From positions 4,602,238 through 4,666,237 of the forward strand of contig RPFO01000079.1 in the NCBI GenBank assembly GCA_009746045.1: 64,000 nucleotides of DNA. The letters are read 5' to 3'. Shown piece by piece: positions 1 to 16,424 of this stretch. The DNA comes from Mesostigma viride. Its lineage: Eukaryota; Streptophyta; Mesostigmatophyceae; Mesostigmatales; Mesostigmataceae. The position numbers and the translations under genes were made by a program. Position 1 is the first letter of the stretch; each line of letters begins with the position of its first letter. The notes under the pieces are model-generated. The model saw only the letters and a list, made by a program, of their open reading frames with translations, was not told the DNA's origin and made no database searches.

Positions 1-5555
<5,555 letters not shown>

Positions 5556-6035
5556 GCGCTGGGCACCCCAGCGGTCATCCATCACCACGATGGGGTGGTG
5601 GTGGGGAACACATCGGGAAGGTGTCCCGAACCCCTCCGTCGACACATGTTTTTCTGGCGCGAGACTAATCTGCCTGGGTGGGTGGACGTGAACGTGTCCA
5701 CCCGTCTGGCTTAGAACCGTTTTGGCGATCATGTCACAGAAGCCATTGTATAGATTCGGTGCGTTAGCTGGCAGTTGTGGTGAAGTTTTGGTGGGACATT
5801 GTCGTGAGCACATAAATGAAACCATGGAATGTACCCGGTGCTCTTAGTAGCGCCTACAATCTGAATTGGATTTGGTTCCCACATGTAAAAATTATTTTAT
5901 CTCAGTAAAATCGGCAAGTTTTGCCTGGATGTTTTGCCTGGCAACATTGGCTTCACATGCAATGCATTACGGGTTAAGCATGCAATGCATGAATTGAATT
6001 GGAACATAACTCCGTTGGGAGTATATGTAGCACAT
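5556..6035. other. Intergenic, no gene recognised
   Basis: No coding exon recognised downstream of RSH1. The right end (about 5985-6033, AATTGAATT then TAACATAACTCCGTTGGGAG-type sequence) is a truncated reverse copy of the LINE 3' end seen repeatedly in this window. Confidence 0.5.
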
Positions 6036-8425
6036 ACCGCTGAGCCACGAGGTAGCCATGGCTGACGGCGGAGCTCATAACTTTCACGTTTGAGCACCAA
6101 ATTTAGCCGTGAATATCACAATCGATGCGTCTTTCTACGACGCACATGTATGCTGATATAATTTTCTGAAGCTATCACGCAATATACGATGAGCAACTAG
6201 GACCTAGATAGCTTATACCATCCATTCCATCCCATGTTCCCCTCCCACTGCAGGACTTATGCTCACGTGACGCAGTAACGTGTCTATTAATTAACGATGA
6301 GCAAACGCCTCTCGATGCAACGCAGCCTGGCGGCTGCGCTCAGCAATGAAAATACGTCTGCAGCTCCCGCTGCAGCTTCGCCCACCGGCCCAGAAGGCAG
6401 CGGCTCCACTAGCCAAGCTCTAGTGGTCGCCCAGCCCCCGCTCGGGCTCGCCTCGCCAGCAGCGTCGCCTGAACCCAGGCGCAGTCGCCCTGCCGAGCCG
6501 ACCTGGGAACCGTTCGACTTTGACGGCGCCCAGCCCGGCTTTTTTGACAAGCTCAAACCCGACAAGATCCTGAGCTACGTGTTTTTCGGATCGTATGCCT
6601 CGCTTCTCGAAATGTGCAAGCAACTCTTCCATCAGGGCCGCCTCACCAATGCTTTCCAGAGGCGCATCCACACCCTCGACCACATCCCCCAATGCCGCCG
6701 CCCCCACCTTTAGCAACGCGTCCTTTTCTCCCTCCTTGGCCGCTCCCTCGAGGAACTTTGGCCCCCCACGCCCCTCACCACCACATTAACCGAATCCTCC
6801 ATCCGCTCACTCCTCAAGGAGGCCCTCGAGCAGCATGTGGCCCCCATCGCTGCAGATGTTGCGGCCACATGTGGGCAGCACGCTGGCTGCCGAGCTTCCC
6901 CTCCTCTCCACCATCTCCACCGCCACCTCCACCCTCCTCGCCTCCTCCGGCCACCGCCACCACCCCCACCTCCGACGTCATCACCGCCCAGCTCCGCGAC
7001 ATCGACCAGCGTCTTAAGGACAATGCCATCACTATCGAGGTCCTGCAGAACACCGCAGGCCTCACCGCCCAGGCGGTGAAGGACATTGCCGCCGAGCCAG
7101 CCCCGGCTTGCCTGGCCGGCGATGCTCCTCCCATCACGACCTGGGCGGACATGCTTAAGCAGCATACCACCTCCACCACCTCCGCCGTCGCAGCACAGCT
7201 CCAGCATACAGCAGAAGCTCCACCTCCGCGAGGAGGCCGCAAGCTCGCCAAGCGCAGCCTTAACGTCATACTCAAGAACTTCGACAGAGGAAGGTGAGAA
7301 TTCCGTGAAGCTTGCACGTGCGTTTGAGAGCAAAATCCTTGATCGCATGGGCCTTCTTGGTGAGATTAAGCTGACCGCCCACCGCCTTCCCCGCGCGCGG
7401 GGTAAGGCAGGGGCGCCCCCGCTTCTTCTCATCTTTAACAGCCCAGCGGACAAGATTTCGTTTTTCAGACGCCGCAAGCGGCTCGAGAACACTCCCTTCA
7501 CCGTGGACGACGACTCAGAGTGACCCTGGCGCATCAACAACGGCGACGGGAGCTATGGCCGACCTACCTCCAGCTCCGGCAAAGCAAGGCGGGCCAGCCG
7601 GTGTACTGGAAGGGGGCGGTCATCTACGTCGGCCACAAGCCCTGGCACGCGCCCCCCTCGACCACCGCGGCCCCAGCGACCCCAGCTGCCCCAGCTTAGG
7701 GGAACACAGCAGTAGTAGTGTAGAATAGTTAGACGGTGGCCATGTACATGTAAGCCTTCTACAGGCTCTATACCAGCTGATGCACGAATATTATTTAGCG
7801 CCATGTACATGCGTGCCTATGATGTGCCACACCCCAGATGATGCCTAGCTTTATGTAGTTAAGCTGTGCCCATGCAGAGAGCTGCTCTCTGCTGAGATGC
7901 CACGCTCTAGATAGCTTTTGTATTTTCTTCTGATAAGGCACTCCGCAAAGGTGAAAACCATTTGCGTTCAGTGCCCAGCCGCGGAAAACGCGGAAAAACG
8001 CGATCTGCAAATGAATCCGACCGGAATCGAACTGGGGACCTCTCGCACCAACTGTCGTTGACTATAGGACGGACGTCTCCGGCTACCATGGCATCGCCAA
8101 CTTACACCTACAGTCATCCGCAAAAGTTCTCCTTTCCGGGGAGTGATGCAAGCCTTTCGGATTCGGTACTAGATAAATCACTCGTATAGCTATGATGATC
8201 TTCCCCACCTATGATCACGGGCTCCCCTTAGCTGGGAGTTGCCCGAGACTCTGGGTCGGGTGCAGGTGCCCTAGTGCACCTAGAGCAAGTGTTGTTTACA
8301 TTCCCACCCTTGTTGTAGGAACTAGGAAGTAGCTTAGAATGTATGATAGGCCATATGCCCCTTCTCAAGGGCTATGTGCTACAGATACTTCCAACGGAGT
8401 CATTAAATTAAATTAAATTAAATTT
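6036..8425 (+). mobile_element. ORF1-only LINE copy (no reverse transcriptase), L1-like ORF1, degraded
   Basis: Starts with a 5' UTR module (GAGCCACGAGGTAGCCATGG) shared with the reverse copy ending near 34890. An ORF1-like frame starts at ATG 6297 and is broken by frameshifts; pieces are visible at 6297-6713, about 6950-7297, 7086-7523 and 7510-7700. The C-terminal part (FFRRRKRLENTPF, RRRELWPTYLQLRQ, PVYWKGA) resembles the RRM/C-terminal domain of L1 ORF1 proteins. ORF1 runs directly into the 3' UTR at about 7700 with no ORF2, as in 'half-LINE' elements. The 3' end is a hairpin-like block and a (TTAAA)n tail at about 8402-8425. A tRNA-like insertion sits inside the 3' UTR (about 7920-8186). 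Boundaries approximate. Confidence 0.7.
7920..8186 (-). mobile_element. SINE-like insertion with a tRNA-like core, inside the LINE 3' UTR
   Basis: Comparison with other copies of this 3' UTR (for example 8590-8640 reverse) shows extra sequence between GCTTTTGTAT and CGTATAGCTATGATG. On the minus strand the insert has an A-box-like AGTTGGTGCGAG, a B box AGTTCGATTCC and a near-complementary outer stem (TCCGTCC with GGTCGGA). The spacing between boxes is too short for a tRNA. Its end module (CACTGAACGCAAATGGTTTT) recurs at 13203-13263. Confidence 0.6.
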
Positions 8426-8426
8426 A

Positions 8427-9990
8427 AACGGAGTCATGTTCCTAATTAATTAATATCGCTGAGAAGGGGCATATGGCTTTTAATACATTCTACGCTAGAC
8501 TTCCTGCAAGGGTAGGGATGTAACTCTGCACCTGCTGTAGTAGGTGCACCATGCAAGGGCCTGCACCACCGTGATCTCTCATAGCACAAAGGGGGCCTGT
8601 CACGGGGTGGAAGATCATCATGGCTATACAAAAGCTAGGGCATGGCTTCTCAGCAGAGAGTGACTATCTGCATGGGCAGAGCTTGGCTAAATTCTTGATG
8701 CAACATCCATGGGAAGTCCCATTGTAGGCAGCTAGGTGTGGCTATTCTGAAGGCATCATCCATGGGGGGCCATGTTACGGGCGCACGTACATGTGCGTAA
8801 GCCACATGCTAGGCTAAGCCTTACTAATCTACACTACTGCTATATTCCCTATCTAGACTGGGGTTGCTGGGTACGTGGCAGGGGGGGCCTGCCAGGGCTT
8901 GTGGTCGATGTGGGTACGGACCGCCCCCCTCCAGTATACCGGTTTCCCCCCTGCGCTCTGCCGGAGCTGAAGGTAGGTCGGCCATAGCTCGCGTCGCCGT
9001 TGTTGCTGGGCCCCAGGGTCGAGTCGTCGTCCAGCGTGTATGAGCGAGTCCGCGAGAGCTTCTTGCGACGACAGCTTATCCGCCATGCACTCAAAGGTGA
9101 GGAGCACGGGGACCGGGCCAGCCTTACCCCGCGTGCGGGGAAGGCGGACAGCCTAGTCGACATCCGCAACTCACCATGCAGCCGCAGCTGAGTGAGTTAG
9201 TGCATGCGGGGGCAAGAATGTACGTCGCGCCTAAACGCCATGAGAAGCGTCTCTGAGGTCTCATCTACCGGCTGGTCGAAGTGCTTGACTATCATGACAT
9301 TGTTGCTGCGCTGGATGATGTCGGCCTCCTCGCGGAGGTCGAGTGCTTGTTGCTTGAGCTGTACGTGCCGCGATGGTGGAGGTGGTGGAGGTGGTGTGGT
9401 GCTTAAGCAAGTCCGCCCAGGTCTGGGTGGAAGGAGCATCGCTGGCCGGGCCAGCAGATGCCGGCTGGAGAGGGATGGACATCCTGCACCGCCTCATGGG
9501 CAGTGAGGCCTGCGGTGTTTCAGTTTCAGTGCAGGCCGGCGCTCAATGGCGGCGATGGCGTTGTCGTGGATGCGCTTCAGTTGTCGATGTCGAGGAGCTG
9601 GGCCTTGATGTCGGCGATGGAGGCGGAAGTGTAAGTGGATGTGGAGGCGAGGAGGGTGGAGGCCGGTGGAGGCCGGGCGACGGTGGTGGAAAGGTGAGGG
9701 AGCTCAGTAGCGGCCAACGTGCCTCCCGCCCAGTGCTGCCACATTGGCAGCAAGGGGGGTCACGTGCTGCTGGAAGGTTTCCGTAAGGATGGAACGGGGT
9801 GGGGATGCGGAGATGGATGGAGCCCAGATCTCGCCATCAGAGCGCATGAGGAGAGAGTTGAGAACGGTGTGCTGGAGTTGGGGGCGGGACGGAGCACCCG
9901 AACAGATCTAGAGCACCGGGGTTAGTAAACCATTTGCCGTCCGGGGTGATGAGGGGGTTGATGCTGTCGAGATGGATGCACAGGTCCTAA
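8427..9990 (-). mobile_element. Second ORF1-only LINE copy, reverse orientation, degraded
   Basis: The tail (ATTAATTAAT) is at about 8437-8452, the 3' UTR at 8455-8870, and ORF1 remnants extend to about 9960. C-terminal domain pieces read at 9169-8849 (QQQRRRELWPTYLQLRQ) and a middle part at 9497-9197 (TWADLLKHHTTSTTS), with several frame breaks. No ORF2. It lies back to back with the copy at 6036-8425, tail against tail. Confidence 0.65.
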
Positions 9991-10179
9991 AGCGAGGCGC
10001 CAGGCCCCGAAGAAGAGGCGCAGTGCAGATCACTGGCGGGGGACATGTTGGCCCAATCGTGATCGTCGACCTTGGAAGGTTGGGGCCGAAATTAAGCGCG
10101 GTTCTGTTGGGCTCTATCGCGGTCGAACGGCACGGAGTCCGTCAGTATCGTGAAGCTTGTTCGATCCTGTTCGTTCGCA

Positions 10180-10230
10180 AGATATCGCAAGTTGCTATCT
10201 TTACATACCAACACTTGCGATATCTTGCGG
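10180..10230. repeat. Inverted repeat (14-bp arms)
   Basis: AAGATATCGCAAGT and its exact reverse complement ACTTGCGATATCTT are separated by about 20 bases, in intergenic DNA upstream of the LRR gene. Possibly a MITE remnant; no TSD identified. Confidence 0.5.
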
Positions 10231-10792
10231 CGCCTTGGCTACTTGGCGTGCGATCGATTGCTAGGATACACACCGTTGTGACAGGGGTTGTGAAGTCGTT
10301 TTTTTGACTGACGAAAAAGTCACGCGAAGGTATCCGATGATGCAACCGTCCATGTCCCAGTGCCCCGATAGTACCACCGATACTAAATATATCCGGCCCT
10401 CGGCCACTATAGATTCTCTGCTGCCCATGTGCGGCGTGGGCCACAACAACAACAACCAACCAACAACCACGCGCGACCCGGATCACGTGACGCGCCCCCT
10501 TCTCATTTTTGCAGCAAGTGCTGAAGTTGGCCTCGTGATTTTGTGACTTCGCAAGGTGGGTCGGTTGCAGGACAGCAGGAGCCATTGCAGGAATATCGCT
10601 TCTGTACGTCTGTTCACCACGAATATTACTAATTGATGCCATAGGCTCGGCATTTTTCGCACTGGTTGAAGCATCGTTTAGTTTTTCTTTGCTCTAATGG
10701 AAGTTTGGATTTCTCGATAAGCTCTGTGCTGAAGCCGTGTTAAGTAGTACTTTCGAGCCGCCTACAATAAGCGTTTGCGACTCCTGTGGACA
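10231..10792. other. 5' flank of the LRR gene
   Basis: No coding sequence seen. Contains a TATA-like AAATATAT near 10386 and a CA/AC-rich stretch near 10442-10475. An in-frame TAG at 10745-10747 closes the LRR frame upstream, so the first ATG at 10793 is the natural start. Confidence 0.4.
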
Positions 10793-12709
10793 ATGAACGA
10801 GGTTTTGGCCGTCCGTGGCGTTGGCGCCCATGTGATAGGAACACTTCCGTTGTTGGAGCGCTTGCAGCTACGTCGAACTAACCGTGCGTTCTTGTCTGCC
10901 GTGGATGAGTCTCTCGAAGCGCTTCCCGAGTTGTTCTGGGAAGACGTTGCTGACGTCGCCAGCAAACCAGGAGGGTTCGATTGGCTGCTAACGAAATGTC
11001 CAAATCTACAGACTTTATCTCTATGGTCGCGGACGGCGAATCCAATACCTCGGAGCAAGTGGGACCTAATGCGTCAGGGAGGGCCGGGCAGCCCAGGGAT
11101 GGCAAGGCAGACCCTAATGGGACTCGGCCACTGCCGGCGGCTGCGCACTTTGAACCTGGCGTGCTGCGCCGGCATACGAGATGATTTTCTGGCCGTTGTT
11201 GCCGTATCATGCCGGGATTTAGAGAGGTTGGACGTCAGTGACTGTGACGTCAGCGACAATGGCGTGATCGCACTTGCCCAGCACTGCCACGAGCTCAAAC
11301 ATCTGCTTCTCAGCGACTGCAAGCAAGTCACATGCGCAAGCATCCAGCACATTGCCGAGGGCTGCTGCCACCTGGAGCAGCTCGTGGTCACGAGGACAAA
11401 GGTGACAGACGCCGGAATCACCGCTATCGCCCGACGGTGCACCAAACTGCGCCACCTGGATGTCCAGTCTTGCTCATATGTGACGGACGCAGGCATATCC
11501 GAGGTCGCAGCGCACTGCCCTCGCCTGCAGCACTTGGGCGTCCAGGGCCTTTTACATGTCACAGACATAAGCATCATCGCCGTCGCGGAGGCCTGCCCGG
11601 GCCTGATAGGCCTGGACATATCCGCGTGTATTGCCATGAGTGCGCACGGCATGCGTGTGCTGGCAGACCGCTGCCGAGAGCTTGAACGCGTTGACGTGGC
11701 GAATAGCCAGATCTCCAGCGCCGGTTTGCAGGAGCTGGCATCCCGATGCGCCCGCTTGCGACACCTGAACGCGCGCGACTCGACATCGTTCGATGACGAC
11801 GTCGCCATTGCGCTGGGCTCAAACTGCCCCGATCTGCGCCACCTGGCAGTGGGTCGCATGCGGGGGTTGACGGACGCTGGCATAATCGCGCTGGCAAAGG
11901 GCTGCCCCCTGCTGGAGCACCTCTGCATCCTGTCATGTGCGCACGTGACGGACGCTGGCATGAGCGCGGTCGCCATCCACTGCCCCCGCTTGCGCCACCT
12001 GGAGCTCTGGGATTGCCGCGACGTGACCGACGCCAGCATTTTCTTGGTGGGCGAGCACTGCAGGGAGTTGGAGGAGCTGAGGGTGGGCATGCGGGGGTTC
12101 CGGGTGACGGATGCCAGCTTGAGGCTCGTGGCCCGCAACTGCGCCCGGCTGCGGTCATTCCACATGTCGCACGGCGACCTGGGAGATGCCGCGCTGGCGG
12201 CCGTGATCGAGCAACGGGGGGGGCACTTGGAGGCATTGAACGTCTCGTGCGCGAGCATCGCTTTGGATGAGCTCATGGGGTTGATCGGCCGCACGTGCAC
12301 ACGCCTGCAGTCCCTGTGGGTGGCCTGGTGCTCGCGTCTGTCAGACGCACACCTGGCGGCGCTGCTGTCGTCGGGGCCCGCGGCGGGTGGTCTACTCCAC
12401 CTGGACATCTCGGAGAGTGGATACGGGGTCACGGATGAGTCGCTTGTGGCGATAGGACACATGTGCCCGCTGCTGTGCACGTTGAACGTGCAAAACTGCC
12501 ACGGCGTCACGGATGAAGGGATGAGGGCAGTCGCGGCCGGCTGCCGGCGGCTGATCTTTTTGAACGCGATCGGCACGAGCGCGAGCGGGGAGGTGTTTGA
12601 CATGTTCGCGGGCAGCGGCTGCAGGGTGTGGTGGTTTGAGGACTACGGGATCAGCGACCCGGAGACGCCACCCGATTCGCCGATACTTTACGATGATTGG
12701 TTCGAGTGA
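10793..12709 (+). CDS. Intronless leucine-rich repeat protein, AMN1/F-box-LRR type, 638 aa
   Basis: A single frame from ATG 10793 to TGA 12707-12709. From about residue 110 the protein is a chain of roughly 17 cysteine-containing LRRs of about 26 residues, with the repeated pattern CPRLRHLxLxxCxxVTDAGI and helices such as ISAVAxHCPxL. This is the class in Skp2/FBXL/AMN1-like proteins, which usually act in substrate recognition by SCF ubiquitin ligases. The N-terminus (VIGTLPLLERLQLRRTNRAF, about residues 14-33) could be a degenerate F-box, which would support such a role, but the match is weak. The C-terminus is acidic (SPILYDDWFE). It is the only clearly intronless small gene here and lies between two retroposon clusters, so a retrocopy origin is possible. 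No signal peptide or membrane segment seen. Confidence 0.88.
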   Translation: MNEVLAVRGVGAHVIGTLPLLERLQLRRTNRAFLSAVDESLEALPELFWEDVADVASKPGGFDWLLTKCPNLQTLSLWSRTANPIPRSKWDLMRQGGPGSPGMARQTLMGLGHCRRLRTLNLACCAGIRDDFLAVVAVSCRDLERLDVSDCDVSDNGVIALAQHCHELKHLLLSDCKQVTCASIQHIAEGCCHLEQLVVTRTKVTDAGITAIARRCTKLRHLDVQSCSYVTDAGISEVAAHCPRLQHLGVQGLLHVTDISIIAVAEACPGLIGLDISACIAMSAHGMRVLADRCRELERVDVANSQISSAGLQELASRCARLRHLNARDSTSFDDDVAIALGSNCPDLRHLAVGRMRGLTDAGIIALAKGCPLLEHLCILSCAHVTDAGMSAVAIHCPRLRHLELWDCRDVTDASIFLVGEHCRELEELRVGMRGFRVTDASLRLVARNCARLRSFHMSHGDLGDAALAAVIEQRGGHLEALNVSCASIALDELMGLIGRTCTRLQSLWVAWCSRLSDAHLAALLSSGPAAGGLLHLDISESGYGVTDESLVAIGHMCPLLCTLNVQNCHGVTDEGMRAVAAGCRRLIFLNAIGTSASGEVFDMFAGSGCRVWWFEDYGISDPETPPDSPILYDDWFE

Positions 12710-13190
12710 CGGCGCAAAATTCCTGGTTATCCTCTGGCCCGAGATGGTCACATGGGGAGACAAATACACATAGGTGCGCGTGGTGGTCACGTAGGGACCA
12801 ACATGGCGGTGTTCACATAGGAGTATATGTACTCGTGGATGGTATCCCGTGCTTGCGTTTCAGCGCGTGAAAGCTGAGCAGGGTGGGCACCTATGCAGGG
12901 CATGCACGTGTGGAGGGGCCGCAACAACGCATGAAATACCGTATGTTCGCAAGTTTGAATGGAATGCATGCATGCGTGCTTGCATGGATGGATTTTGTTG
13001 TAGCAAACTGACCGGGAAATCCGTGATATGCGTGAATTACTAGCTGCCTACCTGCCATCATAATGTACGTTTTACAAACTGCAGCTTGTGCATGTTCAAT
13101 GCGTGGACAGGAAATGTCATGCATGCATGCCCAGTGGATTTTTCCGAGTAGATGGTAAATTAAAGTGGAAGTATGCTTGGATAAGAACTG
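12710..13190. other. Intergenic, no gene recognised
   Basis: 3' flank of the LRR gene. Rich in GCATGCAT-type short palindromes (about 12960-12990 and 13115-13135). No exon, RNA gene or element boundary supported. Confidence 0.4.
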
Positions 13191-13202
13191 TATCCCATCT
13201 AG

Positions 13203-13263
13203 TTTTCCGCGGACCGGCACTGAACGCAAATGGTTTTCACATTTGCGGCGTGCCAAATCAGAA
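13203..13263 (+). mobile_element. Truncated SINE piece with 12-bp target-site duplication
   Basis: 61 bp matching the end module of the tRNA-like insertion at 7920-8186 (CACTGAACGCAAATGGTTTT, then a TTTGCGG..GTGCC stem). It is flanked by identical 12-bp repeats TATCCCATCTAG at 13191-13202 and 13264-13275, consistent with a 5'-truncated retroposon insertion. Confidence 0.7.
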
Positions 13264-13439
13264 TATCCCATCTAGTACGTGCTAATTAGGTAGATCATGA
13301 GCTAGAATTATATCATCGATCTATATGCTAGAAAATGGTGATACACCAAGCTAGTTATATACTGACCCATCATGCATATTGCATGCACATAAACTAATTT
13401 ATAATGTGCATATGCATGCATATAAAAAAATTAAATAAA

Positions 13440-15060
13440 TTGTAACATATCTCCGTTGGGAGTACATGTAGCACATGTCCCTGAGAAGGGGCATATGGCT
13501 TTTAATACATTCTGGGCTACGTTTCTTGCAATTGGGTAGGGTGTAAACTACACCTGCTCTGGATATGCACAAAGTGCACCTTCACCACTATGTATTCCAG
13601 CGCCTAAGGTGCGGATATGTAGGGTGGAAGATCATCATGGCTAAACAATGGCTCGGGCATGGCTTCTCAGCAGAGAGTAGCTCTCTGCATAGGCAGAGCT
13701 TGGCTAAATTCTTAATGCATCATCCATGGGGAGATTACTTGCCATGCTCCTTGTTATGATATGCTCACATGGGTGGATCTTATTGCACCAACAGAACTAT
13801 AGCTCGCCGGATATCGTCTATCGTGTCCGATTGCTGCTGTGGCATGCCTCAGGCATGAAGGAGAAAGGGGGTCTCTGCCCTTTCTTCCCGTTGCGCACAC
13901 ACAAGGATTAAAAGCACTCTGGTGCTCCGTGACTCCCCAACGGGAGCACTAGTTAAATAAATAAATAAATAAATAAATAATTAATGGGGAGTCCCATGAT
14001 AGGCGCACAGGCGGGTAGCCGGGCGTGAGCCACGTGCTAGGCTAAGCCTGACTAATCTACACTACTGTCATACATTCCCTAGACTGGGGTTGCTGGGTGG
14101 CCTAGCTAGGGGCGCCTGCCAGGCCGCTTGTGGTCAACGTGGATGACCGCCCGGCCCCGGCCGGGCTCCAGTATACTGGTTTCGATCCCCCCTGCGCTCT
14201 GCCGGAGCTGGAGGTAGGTCGGCTGGCCATAGCTCCCGTCGCCGCTGTTGTGCACAGTACCACCTGGGTCAAGTCGTCGTCCAGCGTGTAGGAAGTCCCC
14301 TAGAGCTTCTTGCGGCATTTAAGAAACAACAGCTTATCCGCCATGCACTTAAAGGTGAGGAGCACGGGGGCCGGGCCAGCCTTACCCCGCGCGCGGGGCC
14401 GGAAGGCTGACAGCCGACATCCGCAGCTCACCAGTGAGTTGCATGCATGGGGGCAAGATTGTCGCGCTTAAACGCTATGGCAAGAGACTCCGAGTTCTCA
14501 CCTGCCGCGGGCTGGTCGAAGTGCTTGACGATGACATTGTGGCTGCGCTGGGTGATGTCGGCCTCCTCGCGGAGGTTGAGTGCTTGTTGCTTGAGCTGTG
14601 CCGCGATGGTGGAGGCAGTGCCAGGTGGTGTGGTGCTTCAGCATGTCCGCCCAGGTCTGGGTGGGAGGAGCATCGAGCGCTGGCGCCGGGCCAGCAGATG
14701 CCCGCTGGGCGGCGATGTCCTTCACCGCGCCTGTGCGGTGAGGCCTGCGGTGTTTTGCAGGCACTCAATGGCGATGGCGTTGTCGTGGACGTGCTGGCCG
14801 ATGCATGTCGAGGAGCTGGGCTTTGATGTCGGCGGTGGCGGTGGAGGCGGCAGTGGAGGTGGAGGCGAGGAGGGTGGAGGTGGATCGAGACCTGTGACGG
14901 TGGTGGAAAGGTGAGGGAGCTCAGTAGCCAGCATGCCTAGCTCCCATTCCAGCACTTCCACATCTGCAGCGAGGGGAGTCACATGCTGCTGGAGGGCTTC
15001 CGTAAGGATGGAGCGGAGTGCAAATGCATGCAAATGCACATGGCCAATCTATTGCGCATG
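13440..15060 (-). mobile_element. Third ORF1-only LINE copy, reverse, interrupted by a second retroposon
   Basis: The tail/3' UTR is at 13440-13733 and continues at 13984. ORF1 remnants read from about 15039 down to 14106 (QATSTQPPRGGRHHPAQ region, then the C-terminal domain with PTYLQLRQSAGG). Frames are broken. The 3' UTR matches 8440-8870. A 250-bp insertion at 13734-13983 splits it. Confidence 0.65.
13734..13983 (+). mobile_element. 5'-truncated LINE 3' end with (AAAT)n tail and 8-bp TSD
   Basis: 250 bp matching the 3' ends at about 15770-16010 and 41530-41778. Ends in a hairpin block (GGTGCTCCGTGACTCCCCAA ... CGGGAGCAC) and an (AAAT)n tail. Flanked by ATGGGGAG at 13726-13733 and 13984-13991. 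The related copy near 8710-8725 has the uninterrupted site (CCATGGGAAGTCCCAT). Confidence 0.8.
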
Positions 15061-15139
15061 CATGATATGCTTCGAATTCGATCTCCGTATTTTTGAACCC
15101 GTCTGCGCTGGTTGGACATCTCATCATTGCATGATGTAT

Positions 15140-16010
15140 CATGCAACCAAGGTGTACTGGAGGGGCGGGGACCTGATGATCAACCACATGATGTGGACGC
15201 CCCCTGCGGGCTAGAATAGCTTGCATAATAGCCCTCGCTTGTATCCATTGTTAGTCACTGCCGCTATGGCAGCCATGCTGAGAATGTTTGCCTAGCTGTG
15301 CCAACACTGATCAAGGAGACAACCAGCGCAAGCCAGAAATCGGGAGAATCCTGACCATGGTAGCTCAAGCCTGCCGTTATCTTGTCCGCGTGTTCGAGTC
15401 GTTCAGGCGGATGAATATGAATGGTGATGGAAATGTGTAGCCTTGTGCACTGAAATTATGGCTGGCTTACGTGTAGAGGGACTAGATGACCTAGACGGTG
15501 GGGCCGGAAACAGCTTGCTTGATCAGGGCGTGTGTTTCGAGCCTAACTGGCCGGGAGTGTCTAGTGGTGAGCACCATTGCTGCGATCGCTCTCCCACCAT
15601 TTACGAGGAAATACCCGCAAACCACTGAAAAGGTCTAGCTAGTCAGTCATTACATTAGCCATGCCATACATACCTATAGTCATGTGCACTGCTATAACGC
15701 ACGGTCCACAACCAGCCATAGCCTTAGCTTAGTCCTTGTACAGCCATGCTACGTCCTGGCTATGATCAGATTACTTGCCCACGCTCCTTGTTATGCCATG
15801 CTCACATGGGTCTTATTGCACCCACAGATTGCCGGATCGTTTAGCGTGTCCGATTACAGCTGTGGCATGCCTTTGGCATGAAGGAGAATGGGGGTCTCTG
15901 CCCTTTCTCCTATTGTGCACACACGTACAGGGATTAAAAGCTCTTCGGTGCTCCGTGACTCCCCAACGGGAGCACGAGTTTAATCAATTAATTAATTAAT
16001 TAATTAATTA
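15140..16010 (+). mobile_element. 5'-truncated LINE (ORF1 end plus 3' UTR) carrying a SINE
   Basis: Begins with the last codons of an ORF1-like frame (VYWRGGDLMINHMMWTPPAG, stop at 15212-15214), followed by a 3' UTR shared with 41278-41778, the TTCG hairpin block and an (AATT)n tail ending near 16010. A SINE at 15312-15559 interrupts the 3' UTR. Confidence 0.7.
15312..15559 (+). mobile_element. tRNA-derived SINE copy
   Basis: About 248 bp matching the reverse copy at 45925-46174 along its length, from CAAGGAGACAACCAGCGC to GGCCGGGAGTG. Contains an A-box-like TGGTAGCTCAAGCCTG and a B-box-like GTGTTCGAGTC about 35 bases later. A short frame (GLDDLDGGAGN) is shared by both copies but is not evidence of coding. 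No TSD found for this copy. Confidence 0.65.
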
Positions 16011-16424
16011 TCATGCAACAGTTCATGTGGGGAGATACATGCATGTTTTGACATTAGGGCTTTGACAATTCAATAGGCCTGCAGGTCGTATCCAATTAAT
16101 CTTTGATTTAAGGTAGGACAGTGCCTGCTGGACCCCTGCATGGCCTGCAAACGCCTGCATGCACGTGCATGGTGCATAGACCCAGAGTCACTTAGTTACT
16201 ACCTATGCATTTATCTGGGTCAATGCCATCAAAGGATTTCACTTGACGCTAGTTTTGCTCAGCTCAACTGCAATATTGAGGCTAGCAACGTGCTTGAGCC
16301 CACAGGCCCCTTCCCTAAAACGTTGCCAACTTGCCCCTGCTCACTACAATAGTGCCCTCCAGGAGCACGCATAGCTCCTCCATGCACATTCTCTCCTACT
16401 GCACAAGCAGTCCCCCTAAAACAA
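16011..16424. other. 3' flank of the methyltransferase gene
   Basis: No gene recognised. Low GC near 16010-16130, then ordinary sequence up to the stop codon of the minus-strand gene. Confidence 0.4.

Noticed and set aside
10775-10792. LRR protein start at an upstream TTG
   Set aside because: Non-ATG start is unnecessary; the first ATG at 10793 lies 18 bases downstream in the same frame.
11074-12603. 509-codon minus-strand frame
   Set aside because: Antisense shadow of the LRR gene; repetitive Ser/Arg composition follows the repeat periodicity.
15443-15628. Small protein gene sharing GLDDLDGGAGN with 46041-45823
   Set aside because: The shared frame lies in a SINE with tRNA-type boxes and a TSD; conservation is explained by common origin.
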